DNA of 32,909 nt from CAYNSX01 sp964400165 (GTDB lineage: Bacteria; Armatimonadota; Hebobacteria; CAYNSX01). Made by a program: the position numbers and the translations under genes. The stretch spans positions 1 through 32,909 of the forward strand of contig CAYNSX010000030.1 of NCBI GenBank assembly GCA_964400165.1, read 5' to 3'. The stretch's first letter is position 1. Every line of letters begins with the position of its first letter. Under the pieces are notes generated by a model that ran no database searches, was not told the origin of the DNA, and worked only from the letters and a program-made list of their open reading frames with translations. This document shows, one piece after another, positions 1 through 8,701 of this stretch.

Positions 1-595
1 CGCCGCCGAACCCGCCGCCACCTTGACCACCGAAGCCGCCGCCTTGGCCGCCAAAGCCGCCGCCCTGACCGCCGCGACCGCCGCCCGACCCGCCGAAGCC
101 GCTGGTGAACCGCGGCGTCAGCACCTGGCCGCCGAAGAACGCCACCACATCCACCGGGTCCAGATACTTGAGTGGGATGCGCACGAGTCGCACGCGCTGC
201 GAGTCAGTCGGTTTCTTCACTTCGACGCGCAGCACGCCCGTCGGGGCTGACGGCGCCGCGGGAGTCGCACCTTCACGCAATCGATATACACCCTTGTCGT
301 CCACTTCATAGGTCATGCCGACCTGGCTCAACACCGTTCGGAGGGCTTCCTCAAAACTGACGTTGGACAGACTCACCGTCACCGTCTTCGTTCGCGCGGC
401 TGCCCCTTCGAAGATGTACTCGAGCGACCGGCCGGGCATCTGGGCCTGCCGGAAGATCAACTCAATAGCGTCCGCCACCGGAATGTCTTCGGCCTGAATC
501 GAAATGGGTCCGCCCGCCTGGGCAAAGACTGTCACGCGGGTGCTCCCAAGCGCCAGAGCCACCACGGCAAGTCCAATCAGTAGACGGCGAGCCAT
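1..595 (-). CDS. Secretin-like exported protein, N-terminal part (runs off the window)
   Basis: Only the first ~198 residues are in the window. The ATG at 595-593 has a GGAGG seven bases upstream. Residues 1-26 form a signal peptide (basic start, hydrophobic core, likely cleavage after FAQA). Residues ~31-110 look like the short N-terminal domain of secretins and TonB receptors (STN): an alternating strand/helix pattern with PVADAIELIF and SFEEALRTVL helices. Residues ~130-160 (VRLVRIPLKYLDPVDVV) resemble the start of a secretin N1 repeat. A glycine-rich stretch (GGQGGGFGG type) then continues to the window edge; such stretches are often inserted in secretin-like proteins of environmental bacteria. 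I infer an outer-membrane secretin or relative acting in the periplasm. The diagnostic C-terminal barrel is outside the window, so another STN-domain protein is possible. Confidence 0.7.
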   Translation of the reverse strand, partial: MARRLLIGLAVVALALGSTRVTVFAQAGGPISIQAEDIPVADAIELIFRQAQMPGRSLEYIFEGAAARTKTVTVSLSNVSFEEALRTVLSQVGMTYEVDDKGVYRLREGATPAAPSAPTGVLRVEVKKPTDSQRVRLVRIPLKYLDPVDVVAFFGGQVLTPRFTSGFGGSGGGRGGQGGGFGGQGGGFGGQGGGGFGG

Positions 596-894
596 AGGTC
601 TGCCTCCCTGCGTGAGCGTACTCACTGAACACTTTCCCGCACCTCTACGATACCCTAGACACTGCACGAAGCCAACATGTTCCCGGTGCGGCGCACGGGT
701 GGGCCCGGCACCGTTGTTTCCGGGCAGAACCGTATGGCCCGCCGCTCGATGGCGCGACTTCCGCCTTCCTTTCGCTCCCAGCCCACTGTCCTCTGCTGTG
801 TTCCTTCCCTCTCCGCTTGTCGGAGCGGGGCCGGGGGTGAGGGTGCTGTTGTCTCTGTCCCTCCCCGTGGACGGGGAGGGGTTAGGGGTGGGGT
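596..894. repeat. Intergenic region with GC-rich palindromic repeat (801-894)
   Basis: This 299-base gap holds no convincing gene. Bases 801-894 carry two hairpins with purine-rich tails. The first pairs CTCCG with CGGAG around 811-825. The second is a perfect 9-bp stem (859-867 with 872-880, loop TGGA) followed by a ggggtgggg tail. The same building blocks (CCCTCTCC hairpin plus GGGGGTGAGGG tail) recur at 3398-3625, 7062-7180, 18963-19080 and 24105-24710. The element ends directly at the stop codon of the minus-strand FG-GAP gene, so it may also act as its terminator, although there is no T tract. The upstream region of the secretin-like gene lies in 596-680. Confidence 0.7.
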
Positions 895-3306
895 CTAGAA
901 CGGCAAACTCGACGCCCGGGTGATGAACACCGCCATCTGGCCGCGGGTGACGATGTTGGCGGGCCTATAGGTCCCGTCGAGGAAGCCCGACGCGATGCCC
1001 TTGGCTTTCACATACTCAATGAACTTGTAGGAGGCGTGGGAGCACGGGACATCGGGGAACGACTCGCTGCCGCAGGCGGGCGGCGTGAAGGCGGCGAAGT
1101 CGCCGTCGGCCAAGTCGCGCAGCCGCGAGAGGAACACCGCCATCGCGCCGCGGGAGACGCCGTTGGCGGGTTTGTAGGTGTCGTCGGGGAAGCCGGAGGC
1201 GATGCCCTTGGCCGCCACATACTCGATGAACTTGTAGATCGGGTTCGTGCAGGCGACATCGCTGAACGACTCGCTGCCGCAGGCGGGGGGCGTGAAGACG
1301 GCGAAGTCGCCGAGTTGCAAATCGGCCGCCCGGCTCATGAAGACCGCCATCTGGCCGCGGTTGACGGTGTTATCGGGCTTGTAGGTGCCGTCGGGGAAGC
1401 CGGCGGCGATGTTGTTGCGGGCGACCGCCTCGACGAAGCGCCAGGCGAAGTGCGTGCAGGGGACATCGGGGAAGGTGGTGTTGTCGACGGTGACATTGGT
1501 CATCCTTGAAAACCCGACGCTGCCATCCATCGCCGTGGCAATTGCTTCCAGGGTGTGTGCGCCTTCGAAGGCGCAGTCAACGACCGTCGGCCATTCGAAG
1601 ACGAAAAAGGCGCCGGGGCCGGCGATGCTACCGAGAGAGGTGTCGTCGAAAAAGACCTCTACGCTGGCAATGCCGGAGGGGTCGAAGGCGTCCACCTGGA
1701 CGGGGACAAAGCCCTTCACCGTCTCCGTGTTGCCCGGTGTGAAGATGACGACGGTGCCGAGCGTGAAGTCGACCCGCTGCGAAGAACCAGCCAGCGTCAC
1801 ATTATCTTCCTTGGTGATGAAGCCAAACTCGAAGACTTCGAGGTAATATGCGGTCTCGTCGAGGAGGTCGGGGACGATGTAGTCGCCGTTCGCGTCGCTG
1901 ATGCCAGATCTCACGTATTCGAGGTTGTCAGACCTATAGACATCGACGAAGAGGCCGAGGGAAATGGGGGCGCCGAATGGGTCTTGCAAGTGGCCAAAGA
2001 AGGAGGGAGAGGTGTACAGGCCCACCAATCCTGCAAAGTCCATGCCCGCCGGGGAATGGTCCGGTGCGCCGACGAGCACATCGCCGCGGCCGTCTTGGTT
2101 GAGGTCTGGAGTGCCGGCGAGGGCCTCGCCCAGATTATCGCCGTCCGTCTGGCCCTCCAAAGTGTGCAGGACCGTGCCGAAGAAACCGTCGACGACGATG
2201 ACGGACCCCGCTTCCGACCGGCCGCCCGGCGACGCGAACGGCGCGGCGATGGCGACATCGGGCCGGCCATTCCCGTTGACATCAGGAATGCCGGCGACGG
2301 CGTCGCCGAATTCGGCGGAGTCCTCGACGCCGAAGAACTGCAACAAAAATGACTCGGGGCCATAGATTGCGGCGTATCCTCTGTTCGGGCCCGTGGATGA
2401 GTCTTCTGGGCCGCCGAACACGAACTCATCAATGTTGTCACCATTGACATCGCCGACAAACGCGATCGACTCGCCGCACCGGGCGCCGCTGTTGCAGACG
2501 AGTCCGGGGTCGAGCAGCTCCCGCGTGGCGCCCGAATAGGTGCGAACCAGGCCGCGGCTGGAATCGAACGCGGGCGCCCCGACAGCGAAATCGGGGATGT
2601 TGTCCGTGGCCGGGTTCTGCTGCCCGGCGGCGCTGACGGCGAATCCGAAGCGATCGCCCGCGGCCACGCCGTCGATGCGCTGCACGAATGATAGGCCCGA
2701 CATGTAGAACACCGCGCCGGTGTCGGAGCCACTGCCGGGATCACCGAAAACCCAGTCGCCCTTTCCATCACCCGCGGCGTCACCGCCCGTGACCGCCACC
2801 GAGAAGCCCGACTTGCCGCCCGCGCGACCGATGGTAAACGCGGCGGCATCCCCGGTCGCGCCTTCGAATAACCACACGAGGCCGCTATTGTTGGCAATGA
2901 GGTCACTGAACGGTTGCCCCACCAAATAGTCGGGCACGCCGTCGTTGGTCAGGTCGTGTCCGCCAGCGACGGCGGAGCCGAATGCGTCGAAGTCTCCGCC
3001 AAAGAAGTTGGAGCCAAAGTGGGCGCGGAGAATGGTGCCGTCTTTCCCAGAATAGACGAACACCGCGCCGACATCCACGAGCCCGCCGTTGTCGTGCGAC
3101 GACGCGCCGACGATAAAGTCCGGCACGCCATCAGCGTTAATGTCACCAATGGCAGCGACGGACGACCCGAATCTGTCTCCGCTGTTGCTGCCGGGAATCT
3201 GGCGAAAGATGGTGTATTTGCTCGATGCCGACGGCGCCAACACGCCCAGCGAGACAAACGACGCGACGACTCCCATCACGGCAGTCACGGCGCGCGAACG
3301 GGTCAT
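895..3306 (-). CDS. Exported FG-GAP beta-propeller protein with three C-terminal SLH modules
   Basis: 803 residues. I chose the ATG at 3306 because GGGAGG lies eight bases upstream and a signal peptide follows at once (MTRSRAVTAVMG... to about residue 30); longer in-frame starts lack both. Residues ~30-440 contain about seven FG-GAP repeats of the form DxNxDGxxDxxVGAP, integrin-alpha-like blades whose acidic loops probably bind Ca2+. Residues ~455-540 look like a carboxypeptidase-regulatory or SdrD-B type beta domain (ISDANGDYIVPDL), and ~545-605 like an Ig-type domain. Three SLH modules follow at ~606-660, 679-735 and 749-803, each with YKFIEY, GFPDGTYKP and RGQMAVF-type motifs. Each module has a conserved Cys in DVPC, and a PPACG linker precedes the second and third. 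The protein is probably cell-surface, anchored through the SLH modules. The ligand is unknown. Confidence 0.85.
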   Translation of the reverse strand: MTRSRAVTAVMGVVASFVSLGVLAPSASSKYTIFRQIPGSNSGDRFGSSVAAIGDINADGVPDFIVGASSHDNGGLVDVGAVFVYSGKDGTILRAHFGSNFFGGDFDAFGSAVAGGHDLTNDGVPDYLVGQPFSDLIANNSGLVWLFEGATGDAAAFTIGRAGGKSGFSVAVTGGDAAGDGKGDWVFGDPGSGSDTGAVFYMSGLSFVQRIDGVAAGDRFGFAVSAAGQQNPATDNIPDFAVGAPAFDSSRGLVRTYSGATRELLDPGLVCNSGARCGESIAFVGDVNGDNIDEFVFGGPEDSSTGPNRGYAAIYGPESFLLQFFGVEDSAEFGDAVAGIPDVNGNGRPDVAIAAPFASPGGRSEAGSVIVVDGFFGTVLHTLEGQTDGDNLGEALAGTPDLNQDGRGDVLVGAPDHSPAGMDFAGLVGLYTSPSFFGHLQDPFGAPISLGLFVDVYRSDNLEYVRSGISDANGDYIVPDLLDETAYYLEVFEFGFITKEDNVTLAGSSQRVDFTLGTVVIFTPGNTETVKGFVPVQVDAFDPSGIASVEVFFDDTSLGSIAGPGAFFVFEWPTVVDCAFEGAHTLEAIATAMDGSVGFSRMTNVTVDNTTFPDVPCTHFAWRFVEAVARNNIAAGFPDGTYKPDNTVNRGQMAVFMSRAADLQLGDFAVFTPPACGSESFSDVACTNPIYKFIEYVAAKGIASGFPDDTYKPANGVSRGAMAVFLSRLRDLADGDFAAFTPPACGSESFPDVPCSHASYKFIEYVKAKGIASGFLDGTYRPANIVTRGQMAVFITRASSLPF

Positions 3307-3684
3307 TCCAACCTCCCAGGCGGTGATGTCGACTCGGCGCCGTTTCGGCTCTTCGGGCACCGCAGGAGACTGCTACGGGCCGGAAGGCAAAACTCCTTCT
3401 CGCGTGGCAGGCACCCTGCTTCGCTGGGGCTTCGCAGGGCAAGGGTTGCCTGCGCGGTCGCCCTCACCCGGCCTGCGGCCATCCTCCTTCGCTCGGCGCG
3501 CTGTGCCGAGCTTCGGAGGACAAGCCCGCTCCCGTTCGGGAGAGGGACTGCGTATCTCCCCTCTTCACTGTCTGTCTCCCCTCTCCGCTGGTCGGAGAGG
3601 GGCTGGGGGAGAGGGATGTGCAGGCGGCCGCGTCCTATCGTCGAAGTGACTCAATACAGTATTTTCGCCCCCGGAGGGATGACG
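3307..3684. repeat. Divergent intergenic region with palindromic repeat mosaic (3398-3625)
   Basis: This gap separates the minus FG-GAP gene from the plus amidohydrolase gene and must hold both promoters. Most of it (3398-3625) is a repeat mosaic: an imperfect palindrome around CTTCGCTGGGGCTTCGCAGGG, the module CTTCGCTCGGCGC...CTTCGGAGGACAAGC, a CTCCCG/CGGGAG hairpin near 3530-3545, and a perfect 10-bp hairpin at 3578-3602 (CCCCTCTCCG, loop CTGGT). The last hairpin occurs base for base at 24658-24682. A short palindrome AATAC-A-GTATT (3653-3663) lies just before the RBS of the plus gene and overlaps a possible -10 (TACAGT). I could not place a convincing -35 for either gene. Confidence 0.7.
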
Positions 3685-6600
3685 ATGGTGCGTTGGTCGC
3701 GTGTCGTGCTGGCGTCGGCAATCGTGTGCGTGGTGATGGCGCCGCTGCGGGCTGCCCCGGCGGGCGAGAAGAAGAAGGACGGTGAGTTGCCGCTGAAGTC
3801 CGACCACTCGATGACGCTGACGACGGACGAGGGCACCTGGCTGTCGCTCGATGTCTCGCCCGACGGCAAGACCATCGTCTTCGACTTGCTCGGCGACCTC
3901 TACACGATGCCCATCACCGGCGGGACCGCGACGCAACTCACGACCGATATGGGCTTCGACGCGCAGCCGCGCTACGCCCCGGACGGGAAGCGCCTCGTCT
4001 TCGTCAGCGACCGCAGCGGGGCGGAGAATGTCTGGCTGATGAATGTGGATGGCACGGAACCGAAGGCGCTGACCAGCGACCAGCAGTCGAGTTTCATTTC
4101 GCCGGAGTGGACGCCCGACGGGACCTACATCGTGGTATCGCGCTCGACGCGGCGGACGCACGAACTCTACCTCTACCATGTGGACGGCGGCAGCGGCGTT
4201 TCGCTGACGGGGGGCGCCGGGCGGGAGACGCTGAACGCGCTGGGGGCGGCGCTCGGCAAAGACAAGGACGGGCGCTACATCTACCTTGCGAGCAAGACCG
4301 GCGGGTTCGGGTATCAGTTGCAGTTCCCGCTGTGGCAGTTGTCGCTGTATGACCGGAAGACGGGTGAAGTCTTCGGCGAGAGTGCGGTGCAGGGGAGCGC
4401 GTTCCGGCCGGTGGTGTCGCCGGACGGGAAGTGGCTGGTGTACGGCACGCGCTTCGACGCCGAGACCGGGCTGCGCCTGCGCGACCTGACCACCGGCGAC
4501 GACCAGTGGCTGGTGTGGCCGGTGACGCGCGATGACCAGGAGTCGGTCTTTACGCGCGACCTGTATCCCGGTTCGTCGTTCACGCCGGATTCGAAGGAAC
4601 TCGTCACGACGATTGACGGGAAGTTCTGGCGCATCAGCATCCCCGACGGGAAACTGACCGCGATCCCGTTCACGGCGGAGGCGAAGGTGGCGCTCGGGCC
4701 TCGGCTGCACTTCCAGACGCCCGTCGACCAGGGGCCGGTGACGGCGCGGCAGATCCGCGACCCGCACCTCTCGCCCGACGGCAAGACGCTGGCGTTCTCC
4801 GCGCTCGACCGGGTGTGGACGGTGGCGCTGCCCGACGGCACGCCGAAGCGGCTGACGGCGATGAGCATCGGCGAACACCAGCCGGTGTGGTCGCCCGACG
4901 GGAAGTCCCTTGCCTATGTCACCTGGTCGGACGATGACGGCGGCCATGTCTACCGGGCGCGCGCCGATGGCCGCGGGACGCCGGAGCGGATGACGCAGCA
5001 GCCGGGCTTCTACACCAGTCCGGCGTACGCGCCGGACGGCAAGCGACTCGTGATCGTCCGCGGCCCGAAAGAAGAAAAGTTGGAGACGACCGAGGCGTGG
5101 GACCCGGGCGGGCAGCAACTCGACCTGATGTGGCTCCCCTCGGACGGCGGCGACCTCACTTTCATCGCGCCGATGCGCGGCGGGCACCCGCACTTCACCC
5201 GCGACCCGGACCGCATTTACCTCTATGAGGGGCCGGGCGGGCTGGTGTCGATGCGCTGGGACGGCACCGACCGGCGCGTGCATGTGAAAGTGACCGGCTA
5301 CTCGGCGCCCGGCGCGCGCGGGCCGTCGTGGGCGGACGATGTGATGATGGGCCCCGACGGGAAGCAGGCGATCGCGGCGACGGACAGCCAGTTGTACTGG
5401 CTGGTGGTGCCGATGGTAGGCGGCGAGGCGCCGACCATCGGCGTCTCGGGCGGCGGCGCCTCGATGCCGACGCGCAAACTGACGGTGGTGGCTGGCGACT
5501 TCATGGACTGGGCGCCGGACGGGCACACGGTGTCGTTCTCGCTCGGTCGTTACTTCTTCCGCTACGACCTCGACGCGGCGAAGCAGGCCGAGGACGAGGC
5601 CGCCGCCAAGGCCAAGGCCGACGCCGAGAAGGAGAAGGCCGAGCCGAAGGAACAGGAAGAGAAGGAAGGCGCCGAAGCCGAGAAGGCCGAAGCGAAGGAG
5701 GACGAAGAGAAGAAAGAGGAAGAGAAGAAGCCGGTCTACGAGCCGGTGCGCCTCGAAGTGAAGGTGGTCGTGCCGCGGAGCATCCCGCACGGGACCGTTG
5801 TCCTGAAGAACGCGCGCATCGTGACGATGCGCGAGCACGAGATCATCGAGCGCGGCGATGTCGTGGTGACGGACAACCGCATCACCGCGGTCGGGCCGTC
5901 GGGGTCGGTCGTCATTCCGGCGGGCGCGACGGTGATCGATTGCGCGGGCAAGACCATCATCCCCGGGTTCGTCGATGTGCATTCGCATATGTGGGTGTCG
6001 TGGGGCATTCACCGGACGCAGAACTGGGTGTACCTCGCCAACCTCGCCTACGGCGTCACCACCACCCGCGACCCGCAGACGGCGACGACGGATGTGCTCA
6101 CTTACGCCGACCTGGTGGAGACCGGCCAGATGTACGGCCCGCGCATCTATCACACCGGGCCGGGCGTCTTCAGCAACGAGAACATCCAGAGTCTCGAAGA
6201 CGCACGGAATGTGCTGAAGCGCTACTCCGAGTACTACGGCACGAACACGATCAAGCAGTACCTGACCGGCAATCGCAAGCAGCGGCAATGGCTGATTATG
6301 GCGGCGAAGGAACTCGGGCTGATGCCGACGACCGAGGGCGGGCTCGACATCAAACTCGATATGACGCACATGATCGACGGCTATCCCGGGCACGAGCACT
6401 CGCTGCCGCTGGTGCCGCTGTATCGCGATGTGGTGCACCTCGTCGCGGACACGGGGACGATGTACACGCCGACGCTCATTGTCGCGTACGGCGGGCCGTT
6501 CTCGCAGGACTACTATGTGACGATTTACGATGTGCATAACGACCCAAAGTTGCGGCGCTTCACGCCGCACAAGAAAGTGGACGAGTTCACCCGGCGGCGA

Positions 6601-7059
6601 CCGTTCTGGTCGATGCCGGAAGAGGCGGTCTTCCCGCGCATCGCCGAGTCGTGCGCCAAAGTGGTCGCCGCCGGTGGGCATTGCGGCCTCGGCGGCCACG
6701 GGGAGATTCAGGGCCTGGGAGACCAGTGGGAAATCTGGGCGCTCGCCAGCGGCGGAATGCCGAACCACGATGTCCTTCGGTGCGCCACCATCTTCGGCGC
6801 CGAAGCGATCGGGATGGAGCGCGACCTCGGCTCCATCGAAGCGGGCAAACTCGCCGACCTGCTCATCCTCGACGCCAACCCGCTCGACGACATCCACAGC
6901 ACCGGCGCCATCCGCTGGGTGATGAAGAACGGCGAGATGTTCGAGGGCGCCACGATGGATATGGTGTGGCCGGTCAAGAAGGCGCTGCCGCGGCAGTATT
7001 GGTGGGACACGGACCCGGCGCCAAGGCCGCGGGATTATGTCGCCCCGCTGCCGCGGTAG
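3685..7059 (+). CDS. Exported amidohydrolase with N-terminal TolB/PD40 beta-propeller
   Basis: 1124 residues. The ATG at 3685 is preferred over the in-frame ATG at 3679 because GGAGGG (3673-3678) abuts the first but sits six bases from the second. Residues 1-25 are a signal peptide. Residues ~40-630 hold at least eight PD40/TolB-type blades with SPDGK or APDGK motifs. Residues ~631-687 are a highly charged Ala/Glu/Lys linker, probably a helix. The amidohydrolase domain follows: the metal-binding H-x-H is at H766/H768 (VDVHSHM), and the GHCGLGGHGE and GSIEAGKLADLLIL motifs lie near the end. This two-part design is a known family of about 1100 residues; the substrate is often a dipeptide or cyclic amide but cannot be read here. 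It probably acts in the periplasm. The last 24 codons are duplicated at 8497-8568. Confidence 0.9.
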   Translation: MVRWSRVVLASAIVCVVMAPLRAAPAGEKKKDGELPLKSDHSMTLTTDEGTWLSLDVSPDGKTIVFDLLGDLYTMPITGGTATQLTTDMGFDAQPRYAPDGKRLVFVSDRSGAENVWLMNVDGTEPKALTSDQQSSFISPEWTPDGTYIVVSRSTRRTHELYLYHVDGGSGVSLTGGAGRETLNALGAALGKDKDGRYIYLASKTGGFGYQLQFPLWQLSLYDRKTGEVFGESAVQGSAFRPVVSPDGKWLVYGTRFDAETGLRLRDLTTGDDQWLVWPVTRDDQESVFTRDLYPGSSFTPDSKELVTTIDGKFWRISIPDGKLTAIPFTAEAKVALGPRLHFQTPVDQGPVTARQIRDPHLSPDGKTLAFSALDRVWTVALPDGTPKRLTAMSIGEHQPVWSPDGKSLAYVTWSDDDGGHVYRARADGRGTPERMTQQPGFYTSPAYAPDGKRLVIVRGPKEEKLETTEAWDPGGQQLDLMWLPSDGGDLTFIAPMRGGHPHFTRDPDRIYLYEGPGGLVSMRWDGTDRRVHVKVTGYSAPGARGPSWADDVMMGPDGKQAIAATDSQLYWLVVPMVGGEAPTIGVSGGGASMPTRKLTVVAGDFMDWAPDGHTVSFSLGRYFFRYDLDAAKQAEDEAAAKAKADAEKEKAEPKEQEEKEGAEAEKAEAKEDEEKKEEEKKPVYEPVRLEVKVVVPRSIPHGTVVLKNARIVTMREHEIIERGDVVVTDNRITAVGPSGSVVIPAGATVIDCAGKTIIPGFVDVHSHMWVSWGIHRTQNWVYLANLAYGVTTTRDPQTATTDVLTYADLVETGQMYGPRIYHTGPGVFSNENIQSLEDARNVLKRYSEYYGTNTIKQYLTGNRKQRQWLIMAAKELGLMPTTEGGLDIKLDMTHMIDGYPGHEHSLPLVPLYRDVVHLVADTGTMYTPTLIVAYGGPFSQDYYVTIYDVHNDPKLRRFTPHKKVDEFTRRRPFWSMPEEAVFPRIAESCAKVVAAGGHCGLGGHGEIQGLGDQWEIWALASGGMPNHDVLRCATIFGAEAIGMERDLGSIEAGKLADLLILDANPLDDIHSTGAIRWVMKNGEMFEGATMDMVWPVKKALPRQYWWDTDPAPRPRDYVAPLPR

Positions 7060-7061
7060 GG

Positions 7062-7180
7062 CCCTCTCCCGGCCTGCGGCCACCCTCTCCCTAAAGAGGA
7101 GAGGGACAACTGGCAACCGGGTGCTGGTAGTCCCTTCTCCCAGATTGGGAGAGGGGTACGCGTAGCGGGGGTGAGGGGCC
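7062..7180. repeat. GC-rich palindromic repeat, copy A of a ~98-bp module
   Basis: This repeat begins just after the amidohydrolase stop. It has an 8-bp hairpin (CCCTCTCC 7083-7090 with GGAGAGGG 7098-7105), a second hairpin built on TCTCCCA/TGGGAGA near 7136-7152, and a GGGGGTGAGGGG tail. Bases 7083-7180 align without gaps to 18988-19085 at close to 90% identity by eye, including the unpaired spacer GACAAC..GCAACCGGGTGC, so this is a dispersed module and not two independent terminators. It may still end transcription of the upstream gene. Confidence 0.8.
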
Positions 7181-7270
7181 GCCGCTACCGCGGTAGGTGG
7201 TCGGTCGCGCCTTGAAGTTCCGCCTGTCGGGGAGTAAGTTCGACTCACGCTGCAACGGGAGGGGGCTTAC

Positions 7271-8440
7271 ATGACGAAGTCACGAACTCTGGTTTTGGCG
7301 GTTGTCGCTCTGGGGGTCTTTACCAGTCCTGGCGTGGCGCAGCAGCAGGCGCCGGAGCAACGAGGCGGCGCCGGCGGGGTGTCAGCCGCCAGAGGCCCTG
7401 TTCCCGGTGACGCGGCGCAGACGCTGGTTCAATCCGACCTGACCTTCCGTTCTGCAGTCGCTTCTGCCCTCGTAGAGGCGGCCCAGCGGGCGGGCGCGAC
7501 TGGCGTGAAAATTCGCACCGACGATTTTGTAGCCGTTACCTTGGATGGCGGCAGTTCCGTCGTGGTGAATGCGGGCATCGCCGGTGTGGAGAACCTCGAC
7601 CTTGAGCAACTGGCTCGCGGGGCCGATGTGCTCTTCACCTTCGTGCGACTGCCCAAAGGTTCCGGCTTGCCCTCCGGGTTCTACACCGTCCGGATACTCC
7701 GCAACGATGCCCCCGCGCCCGCAGCAGGCGCCCGCACGCCAGGACGAGCGCAATGGCGGGCGCAGTTCAAGAACCTGGAGGGGCGGGTGGTACTGGAGAC
7801 GGACGCGGCGGTCGGATCGGGGGACCCCGCGCTGCGACAGACCACTTGGTCGGTTACGATATTCTGCTGTCCTTTCAGCATGACCTTTGACTGGTCCGCC
7901 GCCAAGACCGGGGGCAAAGTCAGCGTGGCGCTCGGCGCCGGAGGACCTGACACCACGCCCTTGCCGCCGGCGGGACAGAAAATTATCAAGGCAGCCGGTG
8001 ACTCTGGCCAGCAAGCGGCCGTCAACCTCAACTCCTCGAAGAGCAACATCTACCGGCAGTTTGGGCAGGTTGGGAAGACGATGATTGCCTCGACCGGGGA
8101 CCTCCTGGCCGCGCACGCGGTCTTCCAGGGCGTCGAGCAGCTAACGCTGGAGGAGCTGGCCACGGGACAGGATGTCTTCTACGGGTACTTCCGCACCCCG
8201 AGCGGCGCCGGCCTGCCCGCCGGCTTCTACACGGTTCGCATCGCGCGATCGGCCACGGGGAACTGGCTTGCGCGCTTTGTGGACGCGACGGGGAACACGG
8301 TGAAAGAGGTGGCAGCCATCGTAGACTCTGGGACTGGGGAGCAACGGTTCACAGTCACAGGGGGATATGGCGGGGGCTGTTTGACCATCGACGCGCATGG
8401 GGGCGACTGGAGTATTACTGTGACGCTTTGCTTTTCCTAA
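7271..8440 (+). CDS. Exported protein of unknown function with an internal repeat
   Basis: 389 residues. The ATG has GGGAGGGGG five bases upstream and begins a clear signal peptide (MTKSRTLVLAVVALGVF..., cleavage near VAQQQ). I do not recognise a family. Two segments resemble each other: residues ~98-145 (GVENLDLEQLARGADVLFTF, then GLPSGFYTVRI) and ~278-325 (GVEQLTLEELATGQDVFYGY, then GLPAGFYTVRI). The protein therefore contains two related beta-rich units. Cysteines are few (FCCPF in the middle, GGGCLTI and TLCFS at the end) and could form disulfides in the periplasm. No catalytic motif is visible. The gene sits between the true and the duplicated 3' end of the amidohydrolase gene, and its GC content looks a little lower than that of its neighbours, so it may be a later arrival. 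Confidence 0.75.
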   Translation: MTKSRTLVLAVVALGVFTSPGVAQQQAPEQRGGAGGVSAARGPVPGDAAQTLVQSDLTFRSAVASALVEAAQRAGATGVKIRTDDFVAVTLDGGSSVVVNAGIAGVENLDLEQLARGADVLFTFVRLPKGSGLPSGFYTVRILRNDAPAPAAGARTPGRAQWRAQFKNLEGRVVLETDAAVGSGDPALRQTTWSVTIFCCPFSMTFDWSAAKTGGKVSVALGAGGPDTTPLPPAGQKIIKAAGDSGQQAAVNLNSSKSNIYRQFGQVGKTMIASTGDLLAAHAVFQGVEQLTLEELATGQDVFYGYFRTPSGAGLPAGFYTVRIARSATGNWLARFVDATGNTVKEVAAIVDSGTGEQRFTVTGGYGGGCLTIDAHGGDWSITVTLCFS

Positions 8441-8466
8441 GTTGTAGCGGGGGGTTCTACCATCGG

Positions 8467-8571
8467 ATGAGAATGGCGCCGGCGAAACAGATGCCGCTGC
8501 CGCGGCAGTATTGGTGGGACACCGACCCGGCGCCAAGGCCGCGGGATTATGTAGCGCCGCTGCCGCGGTAA
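8467..8571 (+). pseudogene. 3'-terminal fragment of a second amidohydrolase copy
   Basis: Bases 8497-8568 match 6985-7056, the last 24 codons of the upstream amidohydrolase (LPRQYWWDTDPAPRPRDYV...), with three mismatches that are all synonymous (ACG/ACC, GTC/GTA, GCC/GCG). The stop codon is TAA instead of TAG. Weaker similarity continues upstream to about 8467 (MRMAPAKQ against MDMVWPVKK). No upstream coding region remains. This looks like the tail of a paralogue that was once under selection, or a target duplication of the gene end. The copies flank the exported gene at 7271-8440. Confidence 0.8.
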
Positions 8572-8605
8572 CGCTGTTCCCAAGATCGGCGGCGACTGAA
8601 CAGCG
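8572..8605. terminator. Hairpin after the amidohydrolase fragment
   Basis: Perfect 8-bp inverted repeat CGCTGTTC (8572-8579) and GAACAGCG (8598-8605) with an 18-base loop, immediately after the fragment's stop codon. There is no T tract, so it may be a factor-dependent terminator or just a remnant. Confidence 0.3.
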
Positions 8606-8641
8606 GCGCGCCCCGCCACAGGGATCACACGGGCGAGTCGA

Positions 8642-8655
8642 CTTGTGTACACAAG
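8642..8655. promoter_or_regulatory. Perfect 14-bp palindrome CTTGTGTACACAAG
   Basis: This self-complementary 14-mer lies 62 bases before the start codon at 8718, just upstream of the putative promoter. Its form resembles the TTGTNNACAA-type sites bound by GntR-family dimers. No GntR gene is in the window, so the regulator is unknown. Confidence 0.45.
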
Positions 8656-8676
8656 GAGTTTGACTCGCTGCGTTCG

Positions 8677-8701
8677 TATAATCATGAAGTGAGCACTCAC
8701 T
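8677..8701 (+). promoter_or_regulatory. TATAAT box and overlapping operator-like inverted repeat
   Basis: TATAAT (8677-8682) is a perfect -10 hexamer, rare in this GC-rich sequence. It is followed at the expected start of transcription by AGTGAG-CA-CTCACT (8688-8701), 6-bp arms of the kind bound by TetR-type repressors. The only -35-like hexamer, TTGACT at 8660-8665, is 11 bases away, too close for a normal sigma-70 promoter. The promoter may therefore need an activator or use a poor -35. Confidence 0.45.

Noticed and set aside
1555..2352. Plus-strand open frame of 265 codons opposite the FG-GAP/SLH gene
   Set aside because: No RBS, no domain, and codon pattern of an antisense frame.
3565..7248. 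Open frame of 1227 codons on the minus strand
   Set aside because: It mirrors the amidohydrolase gene, is rich in Arg and His without any domain, and has no RBS. High GC makes long antisense frames common.
8660..8682. TTGACT...TATAAT as an ordinary sigma-70 promoter
   Set aside because: The spacer is 11 bases instead of about 17. I kept only the -10 and the operator-like repeat.
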